A stretch of DNA of 64,000 bases, from contig UCJH01000004.1 of assembly GCA_900472785.1 (NCBI GenBank), forward strand, positions 1-64,000, in the 5' to 3' direction. Under the pieces are notes generated by a model that made no database searches, was not told where the DNA came from, and saw nothing but the letters and a program-made list of their open reading frames with translations. The position numbers and the translations under genes were made by a program. The DNA is from Hyphomicrobiales bacterium. GTDB lineage: Bacteria > Pseudomonadota > Alphaproteobacteria > Rhizobiales > Rhizobiaceae. Of this stretch, positions 1-11,270 are shown piece after piece (position 1 is the stretch's first letter; every line of letters starts with the position of its first letter).

Positions 1-289
1 GGATGCCGCCGTCAGCGCGGCGGCGATCAGTGCGGCATTCGGCGGCGCCAACGGCTTGGTCGCCAATGCCCCGGGCGTCGGCAATGAGGGCCAGATCCTG
101 CTCAAGGTGACCGAAGTCGATCTCGACAATCCCGGCGACGTCCTGGAAAACGACGACCGCCAGATCGAGGCAATCGCGCGCGCCAGCGGCGACGATATCC
201 TCGACCAGATGGTTGCAGAACTGCAGACCGGTTATGGCGTGTCGATCAACCAGGCACTTGCCGAGCGCGCGCTGACGCAACAGCCGTAA
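1..289 (+). CDS. Peptidyl-prolyl isomerase (SurA/PpiD-like), C-terminal end only
   Basis: The reading frame is open from base 2 and ends at a TAA, giving about 95 C-terminal residues; the start lies left of the window. The segment contains EGQILLKVTEVDLDNPGDVL, the hydrophobic-acidic strand pattern seen at the end of periplasmic SurA-N/parvulin-type foldases, and then a helix with DQMVAELQTGYGVSINQALA, typical of the last helix of these proteins. In rhizobia such a foldase gene lies directly before trpD, as here (18 bp gap). The family assignment rests on this tail and on context, because no catalytic domain is visible. Confidence 0.6.
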   Translation, partial: DAAVSAAAISAAFGGANGLVANAPGVGNEGQILLKVTEVDLDNPGDVLENDDRQIEAIARASGDDILDQMVAELQTGYGVSINQALAERALTQQP

Positions 290-307
290 CGCCAGAAGGA
301 CGTCCCC

Positions 308-1321
308 ATGCCGGAACTGAAGCCGTTCATCGCCAAGGTCGCTCTCGGTCAATCGCTGGACCGCGACGATGCCCGGCAGGCTTTCGAGATCATAATGTCC
401 GGCGAAGCCACACCTTCGCAGATCGGTGGCTTCCTGATGGCGCTGCGCGTGCGCGGCGAAACGGTCGACGAGATCGTCGGCGCCGTCGGCGCAATGCGCT
501 CGCGTATGCTGACGGTCGAGGCTCCCGTGGGCGCGATCGACATTGTCGGAACGGGCGGCGATGGCGCCGGGACCTATAACATCTCGACGCTGGCGGCCCT
601 GATCGTCGCCGGTGCCGGCGTTCCCGTTGCAAAACACGGCAACCGGGCGCTGAGTTCGAAATCCGGCACGGCGGACGCACTGTCGTGCCTTGGCGTCAAG
701 CTCGATATCGGACCGGCCGAGATCGCCAGCTGTATCCGCGAAGCCGGCCTCGGCTTCATGTTTGCCCAGCAGCATCATTCCGCCATGCGCCATGTCGGCC
801 CGACCCGCGTCGAACTTGGCACCCGCACGATCTTCAACCTGCTCGGTCCACTATCCAATCCGGCCGGCGTCAAGCATCAGTTGGTCGGCGTCTTCGCGCC
901 GCAATGGGTTGTGCCGCTGGCGGAAGTGCTGCGTGACCTCGGCTCCGAAAGCGTCTGGGTCGTTCATGGCGAAGGCCTCGACGAGATCACCACGACCGGC
1001 CGCACGCAGGTCGCGGCGCTGGAAAACGGACAGATTCGCACCTTCGAACTGACACCGGACGACTTCGGCCTTCCCACAGTCTCGCTTGACGTCCTGAAGG
1101 GCGGTGACGGGGCTCACAATGCTGCTGCACTGCAAGGCGTGCTCAATGGCGACGAAACACCCTATCGGGATATTTCGCTTGCCAATGCGGCTGCATCGCT
1201 GATGATTGCGGCGCGCGCGACCAGCCTGCGCGAAGGCATGGAGATCGGTCGGCAGGCCCTGTCGAGCGGTGCTGCCGATGCCACGCTCAAGCGGCTCGTG
1301 GCCGTTTCAAACGCGGTTTAA
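308..1321 (+). CDS. trpD: Anthranilate phosphoribosyltransferase
   Basis: Transfers the phosphoribosyl group of PRPP to anthranilate, the second step of tryptophan synthesis in the cytoplasm. The 337-residue length is normal for the family. The PRPP-binding loop [14 protein letters not shown] lies near residues 81-94, [12 protein letters not shown] follows near 110-121, and the anthranilate-contacting [19 protein letters not shown] segment is present near 163-181. The start is an ATG 18 bp after the foldase stop, in the sequence AGAAGGACGTCCCCATG. trpC follows after 16 bp, so the two are probably cotranscribed. Confidence 0.97.
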   Translation: MPELKPFIAKVALGQSLDRDDARQAFEIIMSGEATPSQIGGFLMALRVRGETVDEIVGAVGAMRSRMLTVEAPVGAIDIVGTGGDGAGTYNISTLAALIVAGAGVPVAKHGNRALSSKSGTADALSCLGVKLDIGPAEIASCIREAGLGFMFAQQHHSAMRHVGPTRVELGTRTIFNLLGPLSNPAGVKHQLVGVFAPQWVVPLAEVLRDLGSESVWVVHGEGLDEITTTGRTQVAALENGQIRTFELTPDDFGLPTVSLDVLKGGDGAHNAAALQGVLNGDETPYRDISLANAAASLMIAARATSLREGMEIGRQALSSGAADATLKRLVAVSNAV

Positions 1322-1337
1322 GGAAAGACAGACGGAC

Positions 1338-2153
1338 ATGACCGACATTCTGCGCCGGATCGAAACCTACAAGCGCGAAGAGATCGCAGCAGCGAAATTG
1401 CGTGTTTCCCCGGCCGACCTGCAGGCAATGATCGCCGGTCAGGATGCGCCGCGCGGCTTCCATGCCGCCTTGATGGCAAAGCGCGCCGCCGGCCGGTTCG
1501 GACTGATCGCCGAAATCAAGAAGGCGAGCCCGTCCAAGGGGCTGATCTGCGCCGATTTCGATCCCCCATCGCTTGCCAAGGCCTATGAGGCCGGTGGCGC
1601 CGCGTGCCTGTCCGTGCTTACCGATACGCCGAGCTTTCAGGGCGCGCCGGAATTTCTCACCGCAGCCCGCGCCGCCTGCAACCTGCCGGCGCTGCGCAAG
1701 GATTTCATGTTCGATGTCTATCAGGTGCAGGAAGCCCGTGCCTGGGGTGGTGATTGCATTCTCCTGATCATGGCGGCACTCAGCGACAGCGATGCGCAGC
1801 GGCTTGAAGACGAAGCTTTCCGGCTTGGCATGGACGTGTTGATCGAGGTGCATGACGAAGCGGAAATGGAGCGGGCCTTGCGCCTGTCCTCGCCGCTGGT
1901 CGGTATCAACAACCGCAATCTGAAGACCTTCGAAATGGACATGACCCTGTCGCAGAAGCTGGCTCCGATGGTGCCGGCGGATCGGCTGCTTGTCGGTGAA
2001 AGCGGTATTTTCACCCATGATGATTGCAAGCATCTGGAGCGCGCCGGCATCACCACCTTCCTCGTCGGCGAAAGCCTGATGCGCAAGCAGGACGTGACGG
2101 CTGCCACCCGCGTGCTGCTCACCGGTTCCGACGCCGTTCTGGCAGCCGAGTGA
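1338..2153 (+). CDS. trpC: Indole-3-glycerol phosphate synthase
   Basis: Converts carboxyphenylaminodeoxyribulose phosphate to indole-3-glycerol phosphate. It is a 271-residue TIM barrel containing [12 protein letters not shown] near residue 57, the [20 protein letters not shown] segment near 120-139, [18 protein letters not shown] and [10 protein letters not shown], all conserved in stand-alone TrpC. I chose the ATG at 1338 over an upstream in-frame start inside trpD because it has AGGAAAGACAGACGGAC before it and begins with the usual [16 protein letters not shown]. Its TGA overlaps the moaC ATG (TGATG), implying translational coupling. Confidence 0.97.
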   Translation: MTDILRRIETYKREEIAAAKLRVSPADLQAMIAGQDAPRGFHAALMAKRAAGRFGLIAEIKKASPSKGLICADFDPPSLAKAYEAGGAACLSVLTDTPSFQGAPEFLTAARAACNLPALRKDFMFDVYQVQEARAWGGDCILLIMAALSDSDAQRLEDEAFRLGMDVLIEVHDEAEMERALRLSSPLVGINNRNLKTFEMDMTLSQKLAPMVPADRLLVGESGIFTHDDCKHLERAGITTFLVGESLMRKQDVTAATRVLLTGSDAVLAAE

Positions 2154-2647
2154 TGGCCGCGCCGACGCTGACCCATATCGACAAATCCGGTGAAGCCAAC
2201 ATGGTGGATGTCGGCTCGAAGGAGGAGACCGTGCGCATCGCGGTCGCCGAGGGTCAGATTCGCATGCGACCGGAAACGCTGAGACTCATTCTGGACGGCG
2301 ACGCCAAGAAGGGCGATGTCATCGGCACGGCACGGCTGGCCGGGATCATGGCCGCCAAGCAGACGTCCAGCCTCATCCCGCTTTGCCACCCTCTGATGCT
2401 GACGAAAGTTTCCGTTGATATCACCGCCGACGACGCCCTGCCCGGTTTGCGCGTCGAGGCCATGGCGAAGTTGACCGGCCGCACCGGCGTCGAGATGGAA
2501 GCGCTGACCGCCGTCAGCATCGCCTGCCTGACAATCTACGACATGGCTAAGGCCGCCGACCGCGAGATGGAGATCGGCGGCATTCGCCTCGTCAAAAAGT
2601 CCGGCGGCCGTTCCGGCGATTATGTCAGAGCGGAGCACAAGAGCTGA
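2153..2647 (+). CDS. moaC: Cyclic pyranopterin monophosphate synthase
   Basis: Forms cyclic pyranopterin monophosphate with MoaA, the first step of molybdenum cofactor synthesis. The 164-residue length is standard. [16 protein letters not shown] at the N terminus, the [12 protein letters not shown] motif near residues 76-87 and the [20 protein letters not shown] segment near 111-130 are diagnostic. The start overlaps the trpC stop and the stop overlaps the moeA start (TGATG both times), so trpC-moaC-moeA form a tightly coupled operon. Confidence 0.97.
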   Translation: MAAPTLTHIDKSGEANMVDVGSKEETVRIAVAEGQIRMRPETLRLILDGDAKKGDVIGTARLAGIMAAKQTSSLIPLCHPLMLTKVSVDITADDALPGLRVEAMAKLTGRTGVEMEALTAVSIACLTIYDMAKAADREMEIGGIRLVKKSGGRSGDYVRAEHKS

Positions 2648-3876
2648 TGTCGCTGCTTGCGGTTGCCGATGCCCTGTCGCGCCTGCTTTCCAGCGCCTCC
2701 TCCATCAGCCGTTCTGAAATGATCGGGCTGCATGATGCTGCCGGCCGGGTGCTTGCAGCCGATGTTTCCGCCCGGTTGACGCATCCCGCCTTCGACAATT
2801 CTGCCATGGACGGCTACGCGCTACGCCATGCCGACATCGAACAGATCGGCAGTGAACTCACCGTCGTCGGGCAATCTGCAGCGGGCCATGGTTTTTCCGG
2901 AGCGGTCGGCCCCGGCGAAGCGGTTCGCATCTTCACCGGCGCGCCCCTGCCAGCCGGCGCCGATACCGTTCTGATCCAGGAAGATGCGGAGGTTCTCGAG
3001 GGCAATCGCATCCGCACCACGTTCAAGACGGCCAAGGGCCGTCACATCCGGCCGAAGGGCCAGGATTTCGCCACCGGCGACGTGGTGCTGCGCGCGGGTG
3101 AACGCGTCGATGCAGGGCGGCTGACGGTCGCGGCCGGAATGAACCATGCGGAGCTTCCGGTCCTGGCTCGCCCGAAGATCGCCATTCTGGCGACGGGCGA
3201 CGAATTGCGACATCCAGGCAGCGTACCGGGTCCGGACCAGATCATTGCCTCGAACACCTACGGGGTTGCCGCCATTGCCCGTGAGAACGGTGCCGATGTC
3301 ATCGATCTCGGCATTGTCGGCGATAGCCCGGAAGCCATTTCCGCGGCCGTCGAGCGGGCCGTCGCGGAAAAAGCCGATGTGCTGGTCACGCTTGGCGGCG
3401 CCTCGGTCGGCGATCACGATCTCGTGCAATCGACGCTTGTCTCCTGCGGCATGACGCTGGACTTCTGGCGCATTGCGATGCGGCCGGGAAAGCCGCTGAT
3501 GGTCGGTATGCTCGGTGACATGCACGTCCTCGGCCTGCCCGGCAATCCCGTATCCAGCTTGGTGTGCAGCCTGCTTTTTCTCGAGCCCCTCACCCGGCGC
3601 CTCGCGGGCTTGAAACCTCGTGATCGTTCGGCGCGTGCCCTGACGACCGAACCGCTGCCGGGCAATGACAAACGCCAGGACTATATGCGGGCTCGTCTGA
3701 CCGTTGATAGCCAAGGTCAGTTAATGGCATCGCCGTTCTTGCGGCAGGATTCTTCCATGATGCAGGTGTTTGCCCAGTCCGATTGCCTGATCATCCGCCC
3801 GCCGGGCGCTTTACCCATCGAAGCCGGCGCTCCCTGCGACATCATGCTCCTTCGGCACCCCTCCAGCGATCGCTGA
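2647..3876 (+). CDS. moeA: Molybdopterin molybdotransferase
   Basis: Inserts molybdate into adenylylated molybdopterin, the last step of Moco synthesis. The 409 residues cover the whole MoeA fold: HPAFDNSAMDGYALR near 43-57, IFTGAPLPAGADTVLIQED near 96-114, ILATGDEL near 180, LGGASVGDHD near 250, and the glycine-rich GLPGNPVSSLV near 297. It is coupled to moaC. From memory, lexA often follows moeA in related rhizobia; here the next + gene is a 48-residue membrane protein and no lexA is in the window. Confidence 0.96.
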   Translation: MSLLAVADALSRLLSSASSISRSEMIGLHDAAGRVLAADVSARLTHPAFDNSAMDGYALRHADIEQIGSELTVVGQSAAGHGFSGAVGPGEAVRIFTGAPLPAGADTVLIQEDAEVLEGNRIRTTFKTAKGRHIRPKGQDFATGDVVLRAGERVDAGRLTVAAGMNHAELPVLARPKIAILATGDELRHPGSVPGPDQIIASNTYGVAAIARENGADVIDLGIVGDSPEAISAAVERAVAEKADVLVTLGGASVGDHDLVQSTLVSCGMTLDFWRIAMRPGKPLMVGMLGDMHVLGLPGNPVSSLVCSLLFLEPLTRRLAGLKPRDRSARALTTEPLPGNDKRQDYMRARLTVDSQGQLMASPFLRQDSSMMQVFAQSDCLIIRPPGALPIEAGAPCDIMLLRHPSSDR

Positions 3877-3972
3877 AATATCTCGCCATTCCAGATCATT
3901 GTGTCTTCCCAATCGTCGGTGCACGCCTATTTCCCAATGCGGACAAAATACAACTGAACGAAGGGTGAAGAC

Positions 3973-4119
3973 GTGAATCGCAATGCACTTTACATGCTGA
4001 TCGGTGGACTGATCGTATTGGTCGTGGTTTTGGGGGTTTATATCTACGACAAGGAATCCAAACCCGAGGGCGTGGAACTGAAAATCGGCGAAAACGGCGT
4101 CTCGATTCAGGAAAATTAG
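3973..4119 (+). CDS. Small single-pass membrane protein of unknown function
   Basis: A 48-residue protein starting at GTG, with AAGGGTGA placed 5 bp before it. One strong transmembrane segment (LYMLIGGLIVLVVVLGVYIY, residues 6-25) is followed by a short acidic tail ending GENGVSIQEN. It has the look of a conserved rhizobial small membrane protein, but I cannot name a function. It follows moeA by 96 bp on the same strand and is followed by a clear intrinsic terminator at 4236-4269. The RBS, the membrane segment and the position support it as a real gene. Confidence 0.7.
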   Translation: MNRNALYMLIGGLIVLVVVLGVYIYDKESKPEGVELKIGENGVSIQEN

Positions 4120-4235
4120 CGGCAGCCCTGTCACAGAGCTGACACGGTAACCATTTATTAAGCATCCAACGCAATAATTCGTCTCAAGGGCCTGACTACG
4201 GATGTACTAGCAGGGCCAAATTCAGACGAGTTGAG

Positions 4236-4269
4236 GAAAGGTCGGGTTTGTCCCGGCCTTTTTGTTTTT
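4236..4269 (+). terminator. Intrinsic terminator
   Basis: The hairpin AAGGTCGGG-TTTGT-CCCGGCCTT (one G-T pair) is followed by TTTGTTTTT. It can end transcripts from the moeA side or an unannotated small RNA between 4120 and 4235. It also lies just downstream of the stop of the converging minus-strand gene. Confidence 0.8.
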
Positions 4270-4281
4270 AATGTCGTCGCC

Positions 4282-5565
4282 TTATTGCTCGGAGGCGGGC
4301 GACACCAAAATCTTGTCGATCCGGCGGCCATCCATGTCGATGACCTCGAAACGGTAGCCATAGGCCTCCGTCACATCGCCCTCCTCCGGGCTCTTGCGCA
4401 ATTGCTGCACGAGGAAACCAGCGATGGTTTCGTAATTTCCGTCCGAATCGATTTCGTCGATGCCGATCGTCAGATGGATTTCGTCGATCGGCGTGCGTCC
4501 GTCGACCAGATAGCTGCCATCTTCGCGCTGGCGGATCAGGGCATGCTCGATATCGTCGTAGTTTGACGGCAACACACCGACGATTGCCTCCAGAATGTCG
4601 GCGATGGTGATGATGCCTTCGATGCTGCCATATTCATCGACGATCATCGCCATATTGAGCCGCGACGACTTGAAGGCGTCGAGCGCCTTCAGGCAGGATG
4701 CGGTCTCCGGCAGGGTATGGATGTCCTTAACGAAATTGCGGACGTGGAAGGCCCGTCCCGGAGCATTGAGGATTTCCTTGACCAATACCGCCCCCAGCAC
4801 CTCGCCGGTCGCCGTATCCATCACCGGATAGCGTGAATGCGCCGACTGCTCGACTTTTCCGCGGATGGTTTCGAGGTTGTCGTTCACGTCGATGAAGCTG
4901 ACCTCGGTGCGATGGGTCATGATCGATTTGACGTTTCGATCGCCGAGGCGAATGATCCGTCGCAACATTTCGTGTTCGGACTTCTCGATGGCGCCGCTTT
5001 CCACGCCCTCGGCCATCACCGCCTGAACTTCGGCTTCCGTCACGTGATCCTGGTCTATCGAGGGCCCGCCAAAGATGCGGATGAACAGCGCCGCCGACAT
5101 TTCGAACAGGTAGACGACCGGGGCCGCAACCTTCGACAGCATGGACATCGGGCGGGCGACGAACATGGCCAGCGATTCGGAATTGCGCAGCGCCAACTGC
5201 TTGGGGATAAGTTCGCCAATGACAACCGACAGGTATGTGATCAGCGTGACCACCGCCGCGACGGCGACCGTGCTGCCATAGGGATTAATCCAGCTGACCT
5301 CATCAAGAACAGGTGCCAGCTTGTCGGCGATCGTCGCGCCGCCATAGGCACCGGCCAGCGTGCCGACCAGCGTGATACCGACTTGGACCGTCGACAGAAA
5401 CTTGCCCGGGTCCTCCGCGAGCCGCAGAGCCGCGTCAGCCCGCTTGTTGCCCTGCTTTGCCATCTGTCGCAGCATGGGTCTGCTTGCCGAAACAATTGCC
5501 ATTTCCGAGAGTGCGAAAAACGCATTGATCAATAAGAGCACGAAAATGACAATCAGTTCGGACAT
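4282..5565 (-). CDS. CorC/HlyC-family membrane protein (DUF21 + CBS pair)
   Basis: 427 residues. The N-terminal DUF21 region (about 1-190) has several hydrophobic helices, including LIVIFVLLLINAFFALSEMA. A CBS-domain pair follows at about 205-330 (SIMTHRTEVSFIDVND and DEYGSIEGIITIADILEAIV), then a C-terminal CorC_HlyC domain at about 345-420. Family members are inner-membrane proteins linked to magnesium or cobalt transport and often called hemolysin-like; no toxin role is implied. It is monocistronic on the minus strand. Confidence 0.9.
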   Translation of the reverse strand: MSELIVIFVLLLINAFFALSEMAIVSASRPMLRQMAKQGNKRADAALRLAEDPGKFLSTVQVGITLVGTLAGAYGGATIADKLAPVLDEVSWINPYGSTVAVAAVVTLITYLSVVIGELIPKQLALRNSESLAMFVARPMSMLSKVAAPVVYLFEMSAALFIRIFGGPSIDQDHVTEAEVQAVMAEGVESGAIEKSEHEMLRRIIRLGDRNVKSIMTHRTEVSFIDVNDNLETIRGKVEQSAHSRYPVMDTATGEVLGAVLVKEILNAPGRAFHVRNFVKDIHTLPETASCLKALDAFKSSRLNMAMIVDEYGSIEGIITIADILEAIVGVLPSNYDDIEHALIRQREDGSYLVDGRTPIDEIHLTIGIDEIDSDGNYETIAGFLVQQLRKSPEEGDVTEAYGYRFEVIDMDGRRIDKILVSPASEQ

Positions 5566-5755
5566 AACCCTCGGTCACCGTTGAAGAGATCGCCGGATCG
5601 ATTGATCGCAGGCGCTGGATAATCCCTACCAGATAAGGCCAAGCGTGCATCGCAGCAAGGCACCGCGATGATTTTAAGCGTCGGGCGCGCTAAAAACGCG
5701 ATGCGAGGAGTATCGAAAGTCCGGCGTCAAAGCGTCGCTACGGTCTTTCCGGCGT

Positions 5756-6514
5756 TCAGGACGTCACCATTTCTCCGCTGTCGTTCAGTGCGATGCGGAC
5801 GCGGTCACGTCCGACCTTGATGACGTTCTCCATGGCGGCACGGGCGCCGGCTTCGTCACGGCGGCTGATCTGCTCGACAATCCGCATATGGGTCCGGGCC
5901 ACGTCGTCGATCTTGTTGCGATCGGAAGCCGGCGAGCTCAGCTTGAATATTCCCACAAGCGCCGCTTCGATCAGGCTGCCGACGGTGCGCATAAACGGAT
6001 TTCCGGAAGCCTCGACGACGGCCAGATGGAACCGCAGGTCGGCCATGGCGAGCGTTTCGGCCGTATGGTCCGGATCACCCATGGCGACCGCAAGCCGCAT
6101 CATGCCGCTGATCTCGGCTTCCGTGGCATTGCGCGCAGCAAGCACGGCGGCATGCGGTTCGAAGGCCAGTCGGATTTCGCTGAGATCATAGAGAAATTCC
6201 TCATCCACGCCGCGGTGGAAATGCCAGGTCAGCACGTCGCTGTCGAACAGGTTCCAATGATTGCGGGACGTGACGCGCGTGCCGATCCGGGCGCGCGGGA
6301 CGATCAGCCCCTTGGCGGCGAGCGTTTTCATTGCTTCTCGCAGCACCGTTCTCGATACCTTGAAACGCAGGGCAAGCTCCGGATCGCCCGGCAGGATCGA
6401 CCCGACCGGAAACTGACCGGCAATGATCGCCTTGCCAAGCTCATCGACCACCTGCGCGTGACTTGTGCGGGTGTTGGAGCCGGTAATGACGGATTCGAGC
6501 AGACCCTTACGCAA
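5756..6514 (-). CDS. GntR-family (FadR subfamily) transcriptional regulator
   Basis: 252 residues. The N-terminal winged helix (about 18-85) has LALRFKVSRTVLREAMKTL, typical of GntR proteins, and is followed by an all-helical FCD ligand domain (about 95-235, with DLRFHLAVVEASGNPF). The gene starts 12 bp after the stop of yjfF and is the last gene of the ytf sugar ABC operon, so it probably senses the imported sugar or a catabolite. The palindrome at 11271-11287 before ytfQ is the likely operator, though that pairing is inference. Confidence 0.9.
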   Translation of the reverse strand: MRKGLLESVITGSNTRTSHAQVVDELGKAIIAGQFPVGSILPGDPELALRFKVSRTVLREAMKTLAAKGLIVPRARIGTRVTSRNHWNLFDSDVLTWHFHRGVDEEFLYDLSEIRLAFEPHAAVLAARNATEAEISGMMRLAVAMGDPDHTAETLAMADLRFHLAVVEASGNPFMRTVGSLIEAALVGIFKLSSPASDRNKIDDVARTHMRIVEQISRRDEAGARAAMENVIKVGRDRVRIALNDSGEMVTS

Positions 6515-6526
6515 ACAACCTCCCCC

Positions 6527-7495
6527 TTAAGGATACGTCCTCTTGTATCGCGACACGAAGAGAATACCCTTTTGCATTAGAATAAACGCAAACAACAGGG
6601 CACCGATCAAGATCTTTGTCCACCAGCTCGAAAGAGAACCATCGAAGGTGATGTAGGTCTGGATCAGTCCCTGTATCAAAACGCCGACAAGTGTTCCTCC
6701 CACAAAGCCGGCGCCGCCGGTCAGCAGCGTTCCGCCGATCACCACCGCGGCGATCGCATCGAGCTCCACCCCGACCGTGGCAAGGGAATAGCCTGCCGAC
6801 GTGTAGAGGGAATAGACTATACCCGACAATCCAGCCAGAAAACCCGACAAACCGTAAATCATGATCGTCGTGCGCCCGACCGGGACGCCCATAAGCGCCG
6901 AGGTCTGTGTGCCGCCGCCGAGCGCATAGACATTGGTTCCGAAACGCGTGCGGTGGGCAATCAGCATGCCGACCGCAAAAACCACCAGCATCAATCCGCC
7001 GATCAGCGTGATGCGTCCGCCGCCGGGAAGCTTGTAGTAGAAGGTCTTCATCGTCGCATAGAACGGGTGCTTGATCGGGATCGAATCGATCGACAGGACG
7101 AAGGCCATGCCGCGCGCCAGGAACATGCCGGCAAGCGTGACGATGAAGGCCGGCATTTCAAGATAGTGGATGATGGCACCCATGATGGCGCCGAATGCCG
7201 TGGTGATGACGAGCACCAGAACGAATGCAGCCAGCGGATGGATGCTGGTGTTTTCCAGCATGACGGCCAGAAAGATACCGGTAAAGGCGATGACCGAGCC
7301 GATCGACAGATCGATGCCGCCCGACAGGATGACGAACGTCATACCGACGGCGGCGATGCCCAGAAAGGCATTGTCGGTCAAAAGGTTGCCGACGACACGC
7401 GTCGACAGGATGTTCGGATACTGGAAAGCACAGATCGCGTAGGACAGGACAAAGATCACCAGAGTGGCGATGAGCGGGAGATATTTCTGGTTCAT
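6527..7495 (-). CDS. yjfF: Sugar ABC transporter permease (YjfF-like)
   Basis: 322-residue inner-membrane permease of the AraH/RbsC family with about nine hydrophobic segments. GGIDLSIGSVIAFTGIFLAV near residue 60 and AIAAVVIGGTLLTGGAGFVG near 248 are the conserved family motifs. It is the second permease of a YtfT-YjfF pair, and its start overlaps the ytfT stop by 4 bp. In E. coli YtfQRT-YjfF takes up galactofuranose; the same substrate is a reasonable but unproven guess here. Confidence 0.85.
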   Translation of the reverse strand: MNQKYLPLIATLVIFVLSYAICAFQYPNILSTRVVGNLLTDNAFLGIAAVGMTFVILSGGIDLSIGSVIAFTGIFLAVMLENTSIHPLAAFVLVLVITTAFGAIMGAIIHYLEMPAFIVTLAGMFLARGMAFVLSIDSIPIKHPFYATMKTFYYKLPGGGRITLIGGLMLVVFAVGMLIAHRTRFGTNVYALGGGTQTSALMGVPVGRTTIMIYGLSGFLAGLSGIVYSLYTSAGYSLATVGVELDAIAAVVIGGTLLTGGAGFVGGTLVGVLIQGLIQTYITFDGSLSSWWTKILIGALLFAFILMQKGILFVSRYKRTYP

Positions 7496-8513
7496 CGGGT
7501 CTGCTGCTCCGCCTTGTCCGCGCGGACGGGTTTTACGGTGAAAAAGCTCATTGCGGCTTCAATCTTCGGCGATTGAATGACGAGGATGATGACGATGATC
7601 GCCGCCTTGATGATCAGGTTGAATTCCGGCGGGAAGCCGGACAGAAGAATACCGGTATTGACCGCCTGAATGATCATCGCGCCAACCAGCGAGGCGATGA
7701 TGCTGAAGCGGCCGCCGAGCAACGAGGTTCCGCCGACGACGACGGCAAGAATGGCGTCGAGTTCCAGCCAGAGCCCCGCATTGTTGGCGTCGGCCCCTTT
7801 GATGTCGGCCGTCACGATCAAACCCGCCAAGGCAGCACAAAGACCCGAAAGCATGTAGGCAGCCATCAGCAATACCGGCGTCTGAATGCCGGAGAGCGTG
7901 CTGGCACGGCGGTTGATGCCGATGGCTTCGATCAGCAGGCCGAGCGCCGTGCGGCGCACGAGCACGGCAACCGCGATGCCGAAGACAAGCCAGATGATCA
8001 CCGGCATCGGCAAGGCAGCGAACGAGCCGCTCCCGATGAAGATCAGGCCGGGATCGTTGAAGGTCAGGATCGCACCTTCCGTCACCAGCTGCGCGATGCC
8101 GCGGCCGGCGACCATCAGCACCAGCGTGGCGATGATCGGCTGGATATTGAGGACCGACACGAGAAAACCGTTCCACAAACCGCAAACCAGTCCGGTGCCG
8201 ATGGCCAGAGCAAGCGTCACCGCAAGCGGATCTCCGCGCACGCTGGAGGCCGCGGCCACCGCGCCGCAGATCGCCATGACGGCGCCGACGGACAGGTCAA
8301 TGCCCTTCGTCGCGATGACGACGGTCATGCCGACGGCCAGGAGCGCCACAGGTGCGCCGCGATTGAGCACGTCGATCAGGCTGCCGTAGAGGCGGCCATT
8401 CTGTATTTCCAGCGAGAAGAAGGCGGGAAACACCATCCAGATCAGGAGAAGGATCAATGCAAGGGCGATAAATTGCGGCAGCAGCCGGCGACCGAGACGT
8501 TTTGCGCTGTCCA

Positions 8514-8517
<4 letters not shown>
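7492..8517 (-). CDS. ytfT: Sugar ABC transporter permease (YtfT-like)
   Basis: 341-residue permease of the ribose/galactofuranose type, with ATKGIDLSVGAVMAICGAVA near residue 70 and DAILAVVVGGTSLLGGRFS near 253, the two hallmark loops of this family. It overlaps both neighbours by 4 bp (ATGA-type), so the ATPase and both permeases are translationally coupled and should be made in fixed ratio. It forms the membrane channel with YjfF. Confidence 0.87.
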
Positions 8518-10037
<1,520 letters not shown>

Positions 10038-10224
10038 GGTACCGGCTTTTCGAGAAGACCTATGTCAACCGCAGCTTACGGCTTGCGGACAGACTACGCC
10101 ACGGGAACATACTTGTCGCGCATGGCGACAGCGCCCGGGCACCCTGCTCTTCGGCGCTTGAGGCGCCGGCAGCAGTTCCACAGCAAACAAACCGTGTGCT
10201 TGACTGTAACTGTTTGGGCAGACC

Positions 10225-10257
10225 GACCGGCGCGCCACTGAAGGCAGCGCGCCGGTC
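10225..10257 (-). other. Strong intercistronic hairpin between ytfQ and ytfR
   Basis: GACCGGCGCGC and GCGCGCCGGTC form a perfect 11-bp stem with an 11-nt loop just after the ytfQ stop. There is no U-tract, so it looks less like a terminator than a 3' stabilising or partial read-through structure, as is common after binding-protein genes that need more product than the transporter genes. No reading frame is seen in the remaining bases between 10038 and 10224. Confidence 0.65.
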
Positions 10258-10263
10258 GTCTGA

Positions 10264-11226
10264 TCAGTAGCCGAGGCCCTTCTTCTCTTCGTAGACCTTT
10301 GCCGGATCGTCAGCCTGCGTGTAGAGCTTCGATTCGGTCTGGATCCACTTGGCAGGCTTGGTGCCGTCCTTCAGGAAGGCTTCCAGAGCGTCCAGCGCCG
10401 GGCCTGCCATGTTCGGGGTCAGTTCGACTGTGGCATTGGCTTCGCCTGCTGCCATCGCCTGGAAGATATCCGGGACAGCGTCGATGGAAACGACGAGGAT
10501 GTCGGTGCCCGGCTTCAGGCCGGCTTCCTTGATCGCCTGGATCGCACCAACGGCCATGTCGTCGTTGTGTGCATAGAGGGCGCAGATGTTCTTGCCGCCG
10601 TCTTCGGCCTTGAGGAAGCTTTCCATGACTTCCTTGCCCTTGGTGCGGGTAAAGTCGCCGGTCTGGCTGCGGACGATCTTCAGGTTGTCGTGGCCCTTCA
10701 AGGCTTCTTCGAAGCCCTTCTTGCGGTCGATGGCCGGGGACGAACCAGTCGTGCCCTGGAGTTCGACAACGTTGCACGGCTTGCCTGCCGTTGTGTCGAC
10801 CAGCCACTTGCCGGCGACATTGCCTTCATGGACGAGGTCGGACGTCACAGCCGTCAGGTAGAGGTCGTCCTTCGAATCAACCGTGCGGTCGAGCAGGATC
10901 ACCGGAATTTCGGCATCCTTGGCTTCCGTCAGGACTTCGTCCCAACCGGTCGCGACAACCGGAGCGATCAGGATCGCATCGACGCCCTGGGCGATGAACG
11001 AGCGAAGCGCCTTGATCTGGTTTTCCTGCTTCTGCTGGGCATCGGCGAATTTCAGATCGATACCGCGCTTTTCAGCCTGCTGCTTGGTCAGCGTGGTTTC
11101 AGCCGCGCGCCAGCCGGATTCCGAGCCGATCTGCGAAAAACCAATGGTCAGATCGGCAGCGGAGGCCGACCCAAAGGTGCAGGCAGCCAGAATCGTGGCA
11201 CAGCTAAGTGCTTTTGCAAATTTCAT
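10264..11226 (-). CDS. ytfQ: Periplasmic sugar-binding protein (YtfQ-like)
   Basis: 320 residues with a clear signal peptide (SCATILAACTFGSASAA, cleaved near residue 24) and a type I periplasmic-binding fold. LTIGFSQIGSESGWRAAETT, GVDAILIAPVVATGWDEVL, PVILLDRTVD and YAHNDDMAVGAIQAIKEAG are all typical of the galactofuranose/ribose binding group. It is the first gene of the ytfQ-ytfR-ytfT-yjfF-gntR operon. The TTCCTCCCAAAG sequence on the + strand directly upstream gives a good Shine-Dalgarno (GGGAGGAAATC-ATG). Confidence 0.92.
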   Translation of the reverse strand: MKFAKALSCATILAACTFGSASAADLTIGFSQIGSESGWRAAETTLTKQQAEKRGIDLKFADAQQKQENQIKALRSFIAQGVDAILIAPVVATGWDEVLTEAKDAEIPVILLDRTVDSKDDLYLTAVTSDLVHEGNVAGKWLVDTTAGKPCNVVELQGTTGSSPAIDRKKGFEEALKGHDNLKIVRSQTGDFTRTKGKEVMESFLKAEDGGKNICALYAHNDDMAVGAIQAIKEAGLKPGTDILVVSIDAVPDIFQAMAAGEANATVELTPNMAGPALDALEAFLKDGTKPAKWIQTESKLYTQADDPAKVYEEKKGLGY

Positions 11227-11270
11227 GATTTCCTCCCAAAGAAAACTGCATGGTGCAGCGAGACTTAAAA

